Assembly: GCA_951230915.1 (NCBI GenBank)
Contig: OX579641.1
Span: forward strand, 24,592,254 to 24,656,253
Length of the DNA stretch: 64,000 nt
Source of the DNA: Antitrichia curtipendula
Lineage: Eukaryota; Streptophyta; Bryopsida; Hypnales; Leucodontaceae
Direction of reading: 5' to 3'
Made by a program: the position numbers and the translations under genes. Positions 11,641-22,939 of this stretch are shown here, in pieces. The notes under the pieces are model-generated. The model saw nothing but the letters and a program-made list of their open reading frames with translations, searched no databases and was not told the DNA's origin. How positions within the stretch are numbered: the first letter of the stretch is position 1; each line of letters starts with the position of its first letter.

Positions 11641-12999
11641 GCCATGTCACGCAGCGATGGTAACTCATGGTAAATTTTTCTTACCTTCCAAAAGTCTTAA
11701 AATCGAAATTGTAAAAGCTATCCAACCGTCTGTCAAGACCGCCCGTCTATCTGTCCCGTCCAATGACCCTAAATTGCCCGATGTGACAACGATGGATGTC
11801 AATCATGTCATTGGACTATTTTCAACATTTTTTTTCATAACTTGATTAGAGTACAAGTTATGCGATAATTAGGATTGAAGTGCATTACAATATCTGGACC
11901 TTGATAATTGAACTTTTTGTATTCGTATTTTTGACCATTGACAGTCATTTGACATTGCGACTTCAAGCAAGCGACTATAGGGAAAAACAAATCCATAAGC
12001 AAAATTAAATGTAACTGTGGAGTCCTTTTAGCTGCTCTGGAGCCACCCTCTGGAGGCTTGAGATTTTCTGAAATGTTAGCCTGTTCTACCTTAGTTAGCT
12101 CTTGTAGTGGTACATTTACAAGATAGTTTGTTTAATATTGTTTTTTTATCTGGTAATAACTAATATTAAGGTAGTAGGTCTCAAAATCATACTTATAGCA
12201 TAGGGTATGTTTCCATCTGGATTTAGGGCGGGTGTTAAGAAGAACTATTAGCAATATTATTTTGTAATTCATATTTAAACTTAGTCAAGTGTTGTGGCTC
12301 CTTTGTAAACCACTCCTAGAAAATTGCTCGTTCATTTCCTAGGAGGCTTCTGTGGTGCAGTTAGTTGTAATGCCCGATTACACGGGCAAACTTGCGTAAT
12401 TTGGCATTACGGATTTTTTATCTAATTGTGACTTTTCATACCGAGTGTTTCATCTTGTTTTGTTGACTTCCTAGTTTTGATTTACGTCGGACAATGCGTA
12501 TCATTGTCAAACATTGCCCTATACTAAAACTACTTTTAAAAGCTTTGTATGTTACACTACTACTCTACTAGAACTTTGGACTCAGTAGAAATCGAAGAAG
12601 AATTTTGTCAATTTTTTTTTATAGGTTTAGACAAGATGGTTCAAACAAAAATGAACAATTTCATGTTGGTTATGGAAATGACATCCACTTTAGTATGGGA
12701 TTGGAGTGAGGAATGTCACGTGGTTATCAAGGCCGGGATTTTAGGGTTTAGGGTATAGATTGCCTAAATCATTATTACTTAGCACCTTATTACCTTGCTT
12801 GTACTACATAAATCATAGCTGACACTACTACTATGCCTAGCGTGAAGGTTTGATTTGGCACTCAAATGTCAAAATTGAATTTCCATGTCAAATTCTCAAG
12901 GGTCCACATCACCTCACACCATTCACAAGATGACATGTGGCATTAAAAAAAATACAAACTGACCTAATTTATGCCGAATTTGACCTTCACGTGGTGTAC
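11641..12999. other. Intergenic DNA, no gene recognised
   Basis: No coding region recognised. It contains the short tRNA-like structure described separately at 12348-12425. Confidence 0.45.
12348..12425 (+). other. tRNA-Val-like fragment or SINE head (tentative)
   Basis: GGCTTCTGTGGTGCAGTTAG resembles the acceptor stem and D-arm (A box) of plant tRNA-Val. It is followed by an anticodon-like hairpin, TGCCC-GATTACAC-GGGCA. The loop is 8 nt instead of 7, no good B box (GGTTCGANNCC) follows, and a T6 run lies just downstream. I take it as a decayed tRNA-derived sequence, not a working tRNA. Confidence 0.25.
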
Positions 13000-13550
13000 C
13001 CTGTACCCGTGTCGCAAAGATCAGATCCATCGTATCTGCCAACGGCACTCCCCGCATGTTACAATGCTTCAAGTGCTGCGCGGATCCTGAAGCGACACTC
13101 CTGCCCCAGCGGACCGCAGACTCCCCTAGCCTCCTCGGCCAATAGCCAGCCCGCCAGACGCGTCTATCTGAGTATCTGACTACCGCGGAGTACCGGCAGT
13201 TGAGGAAGGTCAACTCCGGACCTGCGTCCGCTGGCGCCAAATTTAGCGCCGATAACGATCAACAACAGTCGCAAATGCTGCATTCCGAACTTCGAATTCA
13301 CACCGCAGAGCACAGCTAGAGAAGACCGCCGCTCGGGGTTGGCGGGAGCACTTACAGTGATCGAGCAGGCCCAGGGGGATGGGATCCTTTCTCTGCCGGA
13401 TGAATATTCCTCCAGTCTCAGTGGATCAGAATGTGCCACACCAATTCGATCCTACTGCCGATCCTACCAGCCCACCCTCGATACCTGGCATTCCGGAGTA
13501 CGGTATCAAGGTGATAAAAATGCATTCTTCGTAATAAACACTGATGGACT
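13000..13550 (+). other. GC-rich candidate exon region
   Basis: This stretch is distinctly GC-richer than its flanks and has protein-like segments in all three plus frames, for example MLQCFKCCADPEATLLPQ, LTTAEYRQLRKVNSG and NIPPVSVDQNVPHQFDPTAD. The last ends at a good donor (AAG|GTGATA near 13510). The frame changes mean it is either several short exons or a decayed gene. Not recognised. It may be the upstream part of the gene whose last exon is at 15256-15628, but the phases I tried do not fit directly. Confidence 0.3.
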
Positions 13551-13850
13551 CTGAACTAACACAATCGAGTAGCAGAGGTAGTTTAGTTTAGAGTTTTAAA
13601 AGTGAATGTGCCTTGAGTCGCATCACAAAACCAAAGCGATGAATATGTGAATTGGACGTAAATTAAGTTTCTACTAGCAAGTTGTGAGGAACAAAATAAT
13701 GAATTCTTACGGAACTATAGTCGTAAGTTACTCCGTAAGCGGAGTACTTCGTAGTGTGTGTCGAAAGATCTTCAGGGTGTACATCTAGCAGAGGAAAGGC
13801 TAACGAAGGGAATCTTAACTTAACGCATATTAAGAAGGAGGAACTGTAAG

Positions 13851-14207
13851 TTGGAGGGAGCTGCAGCTCCTTCTGGGTCCGTGAATTCGGGTGCTACTCG
13901 GCGATTGGGAGCCAACTGGATTCAAGCAGGAACCCGGGAGAAATTAATGAATCCAGGCGTTCTCGTTAGTTATTATCGGGCACGCGGCTGTGTCGGCGTC
14001 CGTGTGGACCAAGAACTGCCAAAAGAAGACGACGAAGCTCCCCGGCACCTGATCCGGTACATGAACCCCACCTGTGCAGCTTTGCTGACTTTTGGAATAA
14101 GCGTGGGTCACCGGAACCCACCTCCTGTTGAAGAAGAAAATCCCAAGCAGGGCGGGCAGCCCCAAACTGAAGGCTCCGTGTCTTTTTCCATTGCAGGAAT
14201 CAATTAA
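13851..14207 (+). other. Open frame, possible exon
   Basis: A 118-codon frame with mixed-charge, protein-like composition (KEDDEAPRHLIRYMNP) in the same GC-rich island. A strong donor consensus, CT|GTAAGT, lies just upstream near 13848. No family recognised. The following 14210-14560 is also GC-rich without a convincing frame. Confidence 0.25.
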
Positions 14208-15255
14208 ATTAAGGTTTAATCCCGAAAATAATTAAGTAGTAGATAGAAGCAAGTCCTTCGGAAGCTCCCCAGAAGACGCGACCCCGCCTGGAAGGAATCT
14301 CGCGAGGACGCTGCTCCGGGGCTTTGTCGCATACCTTTGTCGTGCTCGCGCTTGCTTGCGAGCCGAGTGACTGGGCTTGCGAGCCAATTGAACTGGATCG
14401 ACGGGGGCACTTGTAAGGCCGAGCATTCGGAAGGAGCCTGGGAAAAGAGTCGGCTGAAGGCGCGTCGGACGTTTCGGAAGCTTGGCGTTTCGTTTCCAAT
14501 GTGCGAGGAATTCTAAAATCTGTGGGAATGGAAGGAGTCAGTGCCACGCCAAGCTGAAAGTAACTTAATTAGCTGCATAGGGGAGTCGGTATTGTACAAT
14601 TTGGGCCTCAGTTCACACCCCGTGGGTCGTGGCCATATCGAATCGCCCCAAATGTCCTCATTCTGACAGGCTTCACCTGAATTCCAATTAAACCTCTCGC
14701 TTACGGTTGACTTCACTCGACCGCACCTGACGACGAAATTCCGTTTCAATTCGTTGCACGTTATACCCTTCCCGACTTCTCGTTGCCTCTGAAGTTGCAT
14801 GGCCGAGATCATTTGAATTTAATCAGACACTTTGCAGTGCGCAGCACTCCAACTGCTGATGCAAAAGCCTATTTAAGGTAATCCACACTGGTAGAGTGGT
14901 GGGCTTTGGATTATTATGTTTCGTTGCAAGCTTAGTTGATGATGAGCTCAGCACCCTCATTCTACTCAGGCTAACTGTTTTTCCTCTCTTTCCTAAAATT
15001 CGGGAGTGCACTGGAGCTAGCTTGCTGACTAGAACGAACGTTTTCCCGAATCGAAGGTGAAGTTTCAGAGATTTCAAACCTGGCTAGCTAGCGCAAGCCT
15101 GTTGCAAGACGGTGCACCAGTGAATATATTGTCTGTCGAGAATTAATGACAGATTCTTGTCTAATGAAGATTGAACAATCTGTCTACCAGACTTTTGTGT
15201 TGAAGTTTGCTGAATGATTTGTGTAGTTGAGATATTTAATTGTGGGTGGTTGCAG
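14208..15255. other. Island interior, probably intronic
   Basis: No recognisable coding region. It ends at a plausible 3' splice site (GGTGGTTGCAG) immediately before the acidic-tailed exon. Confidence 0.35.
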
Positions 15256-15628
15256 AGACTCTGCCATTGAATTGGTGCCTCTAGTCCAGGAATCGCTCAA
15301 GATAGGCAATTGGTCCTCAGATCTCTTCATGGATCCCAAAGATCTGTTTTCCAACCTCTCGCCAGACTCATTACCGGAGTGGGCCAGTGTAGCCGAGGTT
15401 CTGAGCGCCATAGAAGAGGAGCTCGGGGAGGACGCTCGGAATGAGATGGAGGAGATGCTGGAAGGACGGGAGCTCCCTGATCGCGTGAATGTGCGGGAGC
15501 TTCTCGGAGAGATTCAGGAGGAGCTTGGGGAACCCTACTTTGATCATTTCCTCAACCCTACTGGCGCCGAATCCAGTCGCAAACCTGGGGAAGACGAGGA
15601 AGATGACGACGACGAGGACGACGAATGA
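15256..15628 (+). CDS. Terminal exon of an unrecognised acidic-tailed protein
   Basis: Not recognised. After a credible acceptor (TTGCAG) the frame runs 124 codons to a TGA at 15626-15628. It shows two similar helical segments, SVAEVLSAIEEELGEDARNE and NVRELLGEIQEELGEPYFDH, which look like an internal duplication. A Glu/Asp tail follows (EDEEDDDDEDDE). Exon phase requires the upstream exon to end with two bases of a codon. GC content and codon use are much higher than in the surrounding spacer, like eIF1A, so I infer a host gene and not a transposon. The upstream exons lie probably within 13-15 kb. Confidence 0.5.
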
Positions 15629-18600
15629 AGTCAATTCTCCAGTGTCTAATTCTTAACGGCATTGTGTATTGCACATCATGCATGATCAAACGACTCAAGG
15701 TGAGAAGGACTAGTGAGAAGCCCTCGCTTGCACGAGCTTTTGCCCTCCATGCAGCATGGAGTCAACGCCATCCAGTTACATAGACGTCCACAAGCATTGG
15801 TGCTAGCTTAGACTATAGACTCCGAAAGCAGTTTCGGCAGAATTGATGGGGCTGCGTGTACTTGTAAATGCGTAGTAGTAGTCACAACCTCACAGATTCA
15901 GCGAGTAACGACCCAGATTCAGAGTCAATAGAATTCTTATATACAGAGGTTGATCAATCAAAACCTCAATTACAAACCTGAGTCTGTAAATGATGTACAG
16001 TTTCTGACGATTAGATGAGTAGATGTCTATGCCCGCCTGCATGTGAAAAAGTCGGCATTTTACATTCCTGTGAGTTGCTACCCGAACTCTTTTGATCATC
16101 ACTCTAGTGAAATTGACGAAGTTTCAAGAGATTGGCACTTTTCCAGGTGCTCGACGTTGCTGTAGAAAAGAAGAAAGGAAGAGCATCGGTAGGTAGGATT
16201 GATAAGGACATGTGCCGCACACTTACGTATCCTATGCAGCTGGGATGCCACGGAAACTGAAAGTGTTGGATAGATGTAATAAGTCCTTAATAAGTGTAGA
16301 ATTCCACTTGGAAGTTAATATAGTCAACTATGATTGCCTCCAAAATTAGTTTCCATTATTCAAAAATCGTAGGACATGATTTCTTCTTTACATTGATACC
16401 AGATCTAGAGTGTAGAGCTCTGTGCTTGTGAGCACCTCCTGTCCCAACTTTGGCGCCAATTTAACTGAAATGACTATGCAGTCGTTTGATATTATCCAGT
16501 TGTCGAGGCATAATTTCGTGTCCCAAAATCAAGCACTTGTGAATTCAGTGCACATGCTGAAAGCATGTGCCCCAAAATGTAAATTGCAACAGTGCAACGA
16601 ACATCGCCATACAATTCGATCAGTTCGTGCATGCCAAAAATATCAGGCAGGCACTGTGGCATTTAGCTTCGCGGTGAAGTTAGCGCGCGTTTCCTTCTTT
16701 CATACGCTTGAGGTGTGTGACACTGTTGTCATGGGATATGTTCTGTGGCGCTGGTATCATGAACCGCGTCCGCAAAAAGGAGACGGAGCGAGGGTCACCA
16801 CAACTGTAAATCGAGCTTCATGAGCCTCCAGAATTTGAGCGTTCCTTGTTTTTGCATGTTCATTTGAAGCCACAACATAGGCCGCAGGGGGGCCCAGGCC
16901 ACCACTTGGGCGTTTCTTTGCTGAAATAATAGTAATAAATGGGAGCTTAGCCAATGAAAAGCTCCAAGCATAGTAGTTACCTCGACTTCTGTGCGCCAAT
17001 TGGGAGAATCTATAACGAGAACAGCACTCTTATTAGATTTGATTTCAGTTCGTTCGCTTATCTCTGATGATGCCTATGCCTCCCTTCCCTTTGTGGTCGT
17101 GGGCCTCGCTTCCCGAGCCTACTAGCCCCATGTGTCTGCGATATTGTCTCCACTCCCAGTTGCAGTCTGTTGACCATCAACAGGCTAGATTTTCTGTGAT
17201 TACAGGCAGGTAGTCCACTGGGGATAACAGTCAAACAACACGACATGGCGGTTAGAGCGGTTCAAAGGCTTCGGTGTAGCTAGAACAGGAACTTGGTAGT
17301 GGAGAATGCAGTTACAAGCTGCATCAAGCTACAGTGGACGTGGAAATTGGGGACCTGCGATAAATAAAGAAACAATGCCCATATATATACTTAACACTTG
17401 AGACGGCCAGAAAATTGGGCATCAGGAAAATCGGCCTCGGGAAATTTGGAGCCAAGGAAACTTAGGGCTTAGGAAACTTGGGGTTCAGGAAAATCGTGCC
17501 CCAACTAATAAAAGAGTTGAGAATCCGATTTATAACCTGTTGTTTGTATGTCAGTTGAAAGAGCTTGCCTTGGATGGCAAACAAGTCTTGTGGGAAAGTG
17601 TTAAGTTTCACTGTAGGTGCTCACTTTGTCTTTGCTAGATATGAGAGAGAGTTCAAACTTCAAAGCAGCGGGTTTTTTTTAATTTAATTCGGGGCGAAAC
17701 TTCGCACTCTCTGACAGGTTTGATCCTGTCACACTCCCTCCGTCCCGGCCTCCGGAGTTGTGCGCCAGTACTGTGAACGGCCGGCTTGTTGTACTGTTCC
17801 ACGAAAAAACACACGCTCATTCAAACGAGAATCCAAGACGACACGAATCTAGTGTCCTTTTTGAATGTGGAGTCCATCTTCGATATTTTTTAAATATTTT
17901 GACGTCGTCAGTCGGACGGAAGGTTTTGGCGGAAAGCACCCTTGTACGACTATTGCTGTCAAGCATTTGGGCACACAGGTGTACTTCGGTCCATGGTCGA
18001 ATATGCGCCGGAAGAAGCAGCTTCAGAGCCGGCCCCGAGTCAGTCCTGGAGAAAAGTACGATGGCGGAGGAAGTCAAGCCTTTGCTTTTCGCTTAACCCC
18101 GGCCAAAATGCTCAAGCCTCCGTTTCCAAGTGTATTTTCTCTATTAAAAATGAACATGCACTTATAGTTACTATACTCAATGAAGTAAATTGTGTTTTTT
18201 TCAAAATCGAACCATACAGATGTTTAAAGATTGAGCTTGCTTATTAGTATGCATATCAATTTTGAGTGCGAAATTGCATAGGAGTTGTGAGATTTTAACA
18301 AGAGAAATGTATGTTTCCTATTTTTAGTATGCTGCCCCCTCCACAATAGGCCAACCTCAAAAGCCATGACAACCTAAAAAGCCATGACACGGAGGTTGTC
18401 TAAAATATGTAATTTTACCTTATTTTCATATATGATGGAATACTTAAGTTTAGCCAATCATGTAGTAGTAAGTGTGATTTGCATTACTTGTTCTCTAAGT
18501 TATACACACCTAGAGACAACCCTAATTATAAAATCTAAGGATAGTCATTATTTTAAAAATAAATTATTTTTATTAGGTTTTATTGGCAACCCAAATAGGA

Positions 18601-18800
18601 TTCCAACTCACTATAGCATGCATTATTTGGACATTGTATGAATAAGTTATGAATTTTCAAAATAGATTCTTTAGGTATACCAAAATTCAACAATAGTAGT
18701 TCTCTTATACTTCATGTTTTAATCATGTATGTCTTGTATAATCAATATCTAGGAAAAAATGACATTTTTTGGTTCAAATGTAGGGATCTCATTTTGAATT
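15629..18800. other. Gene-island flank, no gene recognised
   Basis: Moderately GC-rich to 18.1 kb with several short open frames (for example 16422-16823 and 17758-18167), none resembling a known protein. Near 17400-17500 a degenerate unit of about 18 bp (GGGCTTAGGAAACTTGG variants) repeats roughly six times. 17740-18100 could be a promoter or 5' exon of an unseen gene. Confidence 0.3.
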
Positions 18801-18804
18801 TAGG

Positions 18805-19065
18805 GTTGATTATGAGCAGTGTTTCTTTTGAGTGACACTTCTCTCTCTCCATGGCAAATGAATGTTGCCTAATATTGGAGGGACTATCAACAAGGTTGTC
18901 ACATTGGGTCATTGGGTGCCATTGGGCAAAATGTTTGTCTAGACCGTCCAACGAACATGTCTAGTGACCTTGACCCACCAAATGCCCAATTGTAACAACC
19001 TTGACTATTGATTATTGACCACAGAGTTAGAGAAGTGTCGCTCAAAGAAAATGTTGATTATGGTG
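18805..19065. mobile_element. MITE-like inverted repeat
   Basis: TTTCTTTTGAGTGACACTTC near 18830 reappears inverted as GAAGTGTCGCTCAAAGAAA near 19032. A second inner pair exists (CAAGGTTGT and ACAACCTTG). The ends are only moderately conserved and no target duplication was fixed, so the class is uncertain. Confidence 0.45.
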
Positions 19066-22000
19066 TACATACCGTAGTACAAAACAAAATATATTTCAAA
19101 ATTTTGATGACTCCCTTCTGCTCATTGTGGCCATTAAACAAATAAAAGTAAAATGGTTTCAGTCTACTTTCTAAAGTAAAAATGCAATGCAAGTAATTAA
19201 TGCGTTACACTAATTGATTTAAATTGAATAGCTAGTTCGATGGTCTTTCGATCTGACTACGCAAACTGTTACAAATTCTTGATATTGTTGAGTCGGCCAT
19301 TGAGTATGACAGACAGGGGATTAACCATCTAACAGCCTTAACGCCAAGTTTGCGAATATTACACGATTTTAATTGCTGACTCATCCAGCAATAAAGAACT
19401 CAATGTAGTTGTTTCGGGAGTTTAATCATCTTTTCTTTATCTGTGTTTCGGAGTTGACCTAGTTCAGGCAGTGACTTGAATTCAAACCCAAGGCTTCGAA
19501 ACCAAATAATTAACGTTTTAAAAATTGTTATTGCAAATTGGCAGCACTTGTTGAACTCAAAACTCTCAACTTTCATCCTAGCTTTGAGTTATTGAGGGAG
19601 AAGGCGAGAACTTTCAAGAGGATTAACATTTAACAATGACTATGACAATGTAAAATGTTGAATGTCACGTGGAATCACCAGTTGAGACCAGTTTACGAGC
19701 GCAAATTGCAGATTAAGATCCTCAAGTGTTCGAAGGCTGAATACTGTTGAAAACTTGAAAAGCTCTTATACAATTAAACCGATCTAGTGCAGATGGCATG
19801 GAGTGGCTTGCTTCAACAATATTTAGTGTGTTAAGAAGAGAAATGATTCCTCAGTTTTATAAAAATTAAAGGACGCAGTATTTACATCTTTGCAATTGCA
19901 AATTATGTGAGAATCGGCGGGATTGGGGTACGTACCTCCGTTTCTAACAGGAGAAATTATATGCGTACGTAGGACTAAAATGAAACCAAAGAAAGAATCA
20001 ACTTAAGAGGCTAGGAAAAGACATGTAGATCATTCAGATACTGACACTCCTAATGTGAATCACGTACAGAGAGTCTCGTTACATGCACCGTGCGCTCGTA
20101 AACTGGTCTCAACTGTTGATTCCACATTGTTCGTACACCAAGCTAAATTATTTCGTTCATACACTAACTCAGCTTTACAACCTATGATTACTCTAAAAGG
20201 GCCTAAATGATGCACATCCTAGTTAAGTACTTCCATCTCTAACGAGTCCTGTGGCCTCTGGCAATGAATGAATCCAATCTGTAGCAATTGAGCATGCATT
20301 GACATGAATGTGTGAGAGGTCGAATGATCTTTAATTACATATGATAAGCGTGGCCTCCAAGTTGGAACGACGACAATTAAATTAATTCGAACTCGTATGA
20401 TCGATCGCACGAGCAGGTGAAATCATAACCATTGATTTCACTACTACTCCTGGCTGTCCATGTCGACAAAGTCATCACGCAATATATAGTGAATCAAAGT
20501 AGGTTGGTTTAGCCCAACTCATACTGAATGTCAGAGAAACTAAACTCCCTCACTTTGATCACTTTGTTAGCATCCCGATCTTCCAACGTCTCCTCGATCT
20601 CCTAGCGCACTTGCCTCCGCATTTGCTCTTCGATTAATTGTCGAGAGGAGCTCTAAACGTCAATTTCGTTAAAATGGCATATGAAATCCGCCACTTTGTC
20701 TGAACATCTAGGACATAGGACAGATATAGATGTAAACCCGCCAAAGTTCTGGAATGCCGCCATTTTAATGAAATTCACGTTTCCCGCAAATTATCGGCTT
20801 TCAAACAGCTCATCGACCACTTCGCTATCGATCTGCTACTTGAATTTCCTTGCAATTCAAACAGTTGACTTTGGAGGTTCGAGAATTTCTACTAGCGCAA
20901 ACGATTCAGACATCAACACTGTATCTAGCTAACCTATAGCTACTAAATTGTCGTTTGATCACTAGCTAGCTAACCTTTTGACAGTCCTACGGGATTCACC
21001 TCATAAGGCACTTTCAGAAGTAGTTGAACGACCAAATCTAGCTGGCCTGGCACGCAAGTGTTCAATCCTCAGTATTAAATTCTAGTCTCACATTTCACAC
21101 CCTTGATCAAAATTTGTAAATCGGGTCGTACTTACACTCGCTGAAAGATTATCCCTACACGGCACGCTTCAGCTAGATGCAGCATAAAGGTGAAGGGAAA
21201 TAAAGATCCTAGCCTGACTTCCAGTCGAGTCATGCCAGTACTATCATAAAAACGAATTGAATACCCTGTCCAATTCAAACCCACTCAAGTATCTGAGCCT
21301 CAAAAAATCCCGACAGCAAGCAAAAGTCTAGGATAATGCCCGGGATAGTGTTGCAAACTGAATTGCATACAATACAATCATATATAAACTCCCAAGCTCA
21401 TGTCTAGTCTGCCAGTATCATCCAGCTCATGCTTCAAGAGTAGTTATAGGTACATCTGTAACAGACTCTAAGTTACTTCAAACTCCAAAGGTCGGTGTTG
21501 TCTTGCAACGATGGACTGTCTCATGGATATTGGTATTCAAAGCTCCCAAGCGCTAGTCGTGACCATCAAGCTACCGCAGCAACCCTGGAAGGCTTTAACC
21601 CATTCTCCATCAATACACGTTGAGTTTTCCAGAATGTGGTGTCTTCGATTTCCTCTCGAGCATCTGATAATGGTATTCAGGTCTTTCTTGATCTGAATCT
21701 TGTTTGATATTACAAACGGGTGTCAATCAAAACTCTAGCGTAGTCTTGCAGACAACATGATTATGTTGCACAGAATGGAAATAGTGTCTCCAGTTGCATG
21801 CATTGTAAGCATACTACGAATTTGGGATAATTTTGAGCAAGGGGCAAATCTTCCACCACTGTTTTATACTGGAAACGCAGAAGTTGAGAACTTAGCAGAA
21901 TTTTTTGGACCTCATTTCAACGTAGCAGTTTTCGAAATTCAAAATCGATCAACTGAAATAAAAATTTCATGATTCAAGTTGACTTTGAACTCCAAAAATC

Positions 22001-22184
22001 CATTTGTTATTTGAAGCTTTCATTAGAAAGCTATGGACAAAGTTTAGACAGGGACACGGAGGTTCATTTTCATTCTCTCTCCCTCAACTTTTCTAAAACT
22101 TTTGAATGGATAATGAAAATCACAAACAGTTTTTTGAAGATGAAAGGCAACATAAATCCCCACATCTTCTAAGTTGAAAGATTT
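19066..22184. other. Intergenic DNA left of the large element
   Basis: No gene or repeat recognised. The stretch ends in ATTT (22181-22184), the candidate target duplication of the 23.4-kb element. Confidence 0.45.
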
Positions 22185-22215
22185 ATGCCACATTTAACTA
22201 TATTTGGACTTTGGA
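22185..22215 (+). repeat. Left terminal inverted repeat of the large element
   Basis: Begins ATGCCACATTTAAC and continues TATATTTGGACTTTGGA. It differs from the inverted right end at positions 6 (A/G), 14 (C/T) and 31 (A/G). All three differences are transitions. Confidence 0.75.
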
Positions 22216-22359
22216 GCAGTCCAGAAATAAAAAAATGCTGAAAATCCCCAGGTGTTTCTTTGTGCATCTGGAGCCCTCCCATTTCCTATGTATCTGGAGA
22301 TTTCCACAAACCAAGTGCTATGGCGTTTGAAACACTACATACTGTGCATCCATAAATAA

Positions 22360-22935
22360 TTATACTAGTTCGGGATCACTATACATCCAAGAGGATTCCA
22401 GATGACGCGCACTAGAAGACAATCTAGCTCCCTTCGAAGCACAGACTTCATGAATAATTGCACAATAGCCTTCATCATTAGAAATGTCACATTTAAACAT
22501 CATCCACCGGAGCCCAATCAATTGATAGAACTTTACATTATTTTTCACATTTTAATGAATTATTGAAACAATGTACACTGAAAACCTCGCTTCTCCTTGC
22601 ATGCAAAGATGGTGAATGCATCTAGGGACATCCAGTTGAAGTTGCCAAAGTACAAACAAGAAGAATGCAGCTAGAGGGCTCCAGACAAACTTCATAAACA
22701 AAAAACTTAACGGAGTCAAGGCTCCACCATCCAACAAAGCCTTGCTAATCAATCGATAAAAGTTTACATTTTCTCAAACTAATGAAATAAATACAATGTA
22801 CACTAAAAACCTCACTTGTCTTTGCTTGTGAAGACGGTGAATGCATCTGGGGACATCCAGATGAATTTGGAAGACTACAAAGAACAAGAATGCAGCTAGA
22901 GGGCTCCAGACGAACTTCGTAAACTAAAAGCAGAC
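22360..22935. repeat. Degenerate 225-bp tandem duplication at the 3' end of the transposase-like gene
   Basis: ATGTACACTGAAAACCTC at 22571 recurs as ATGTACACTAAAAACCTC at 22796, an offset of 225 bp. Both are followed by GAATGCATCT, a GGGACATCCAG half-palindrome and AGAGGGCTCCAGAC. A weaker third copy precedes 22560. The repeats run into the 3' end of the minus-strand gene and contain variants of the element palindrome. Confidence 0.6.
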
Positions 22936-22939
22936 GGAG

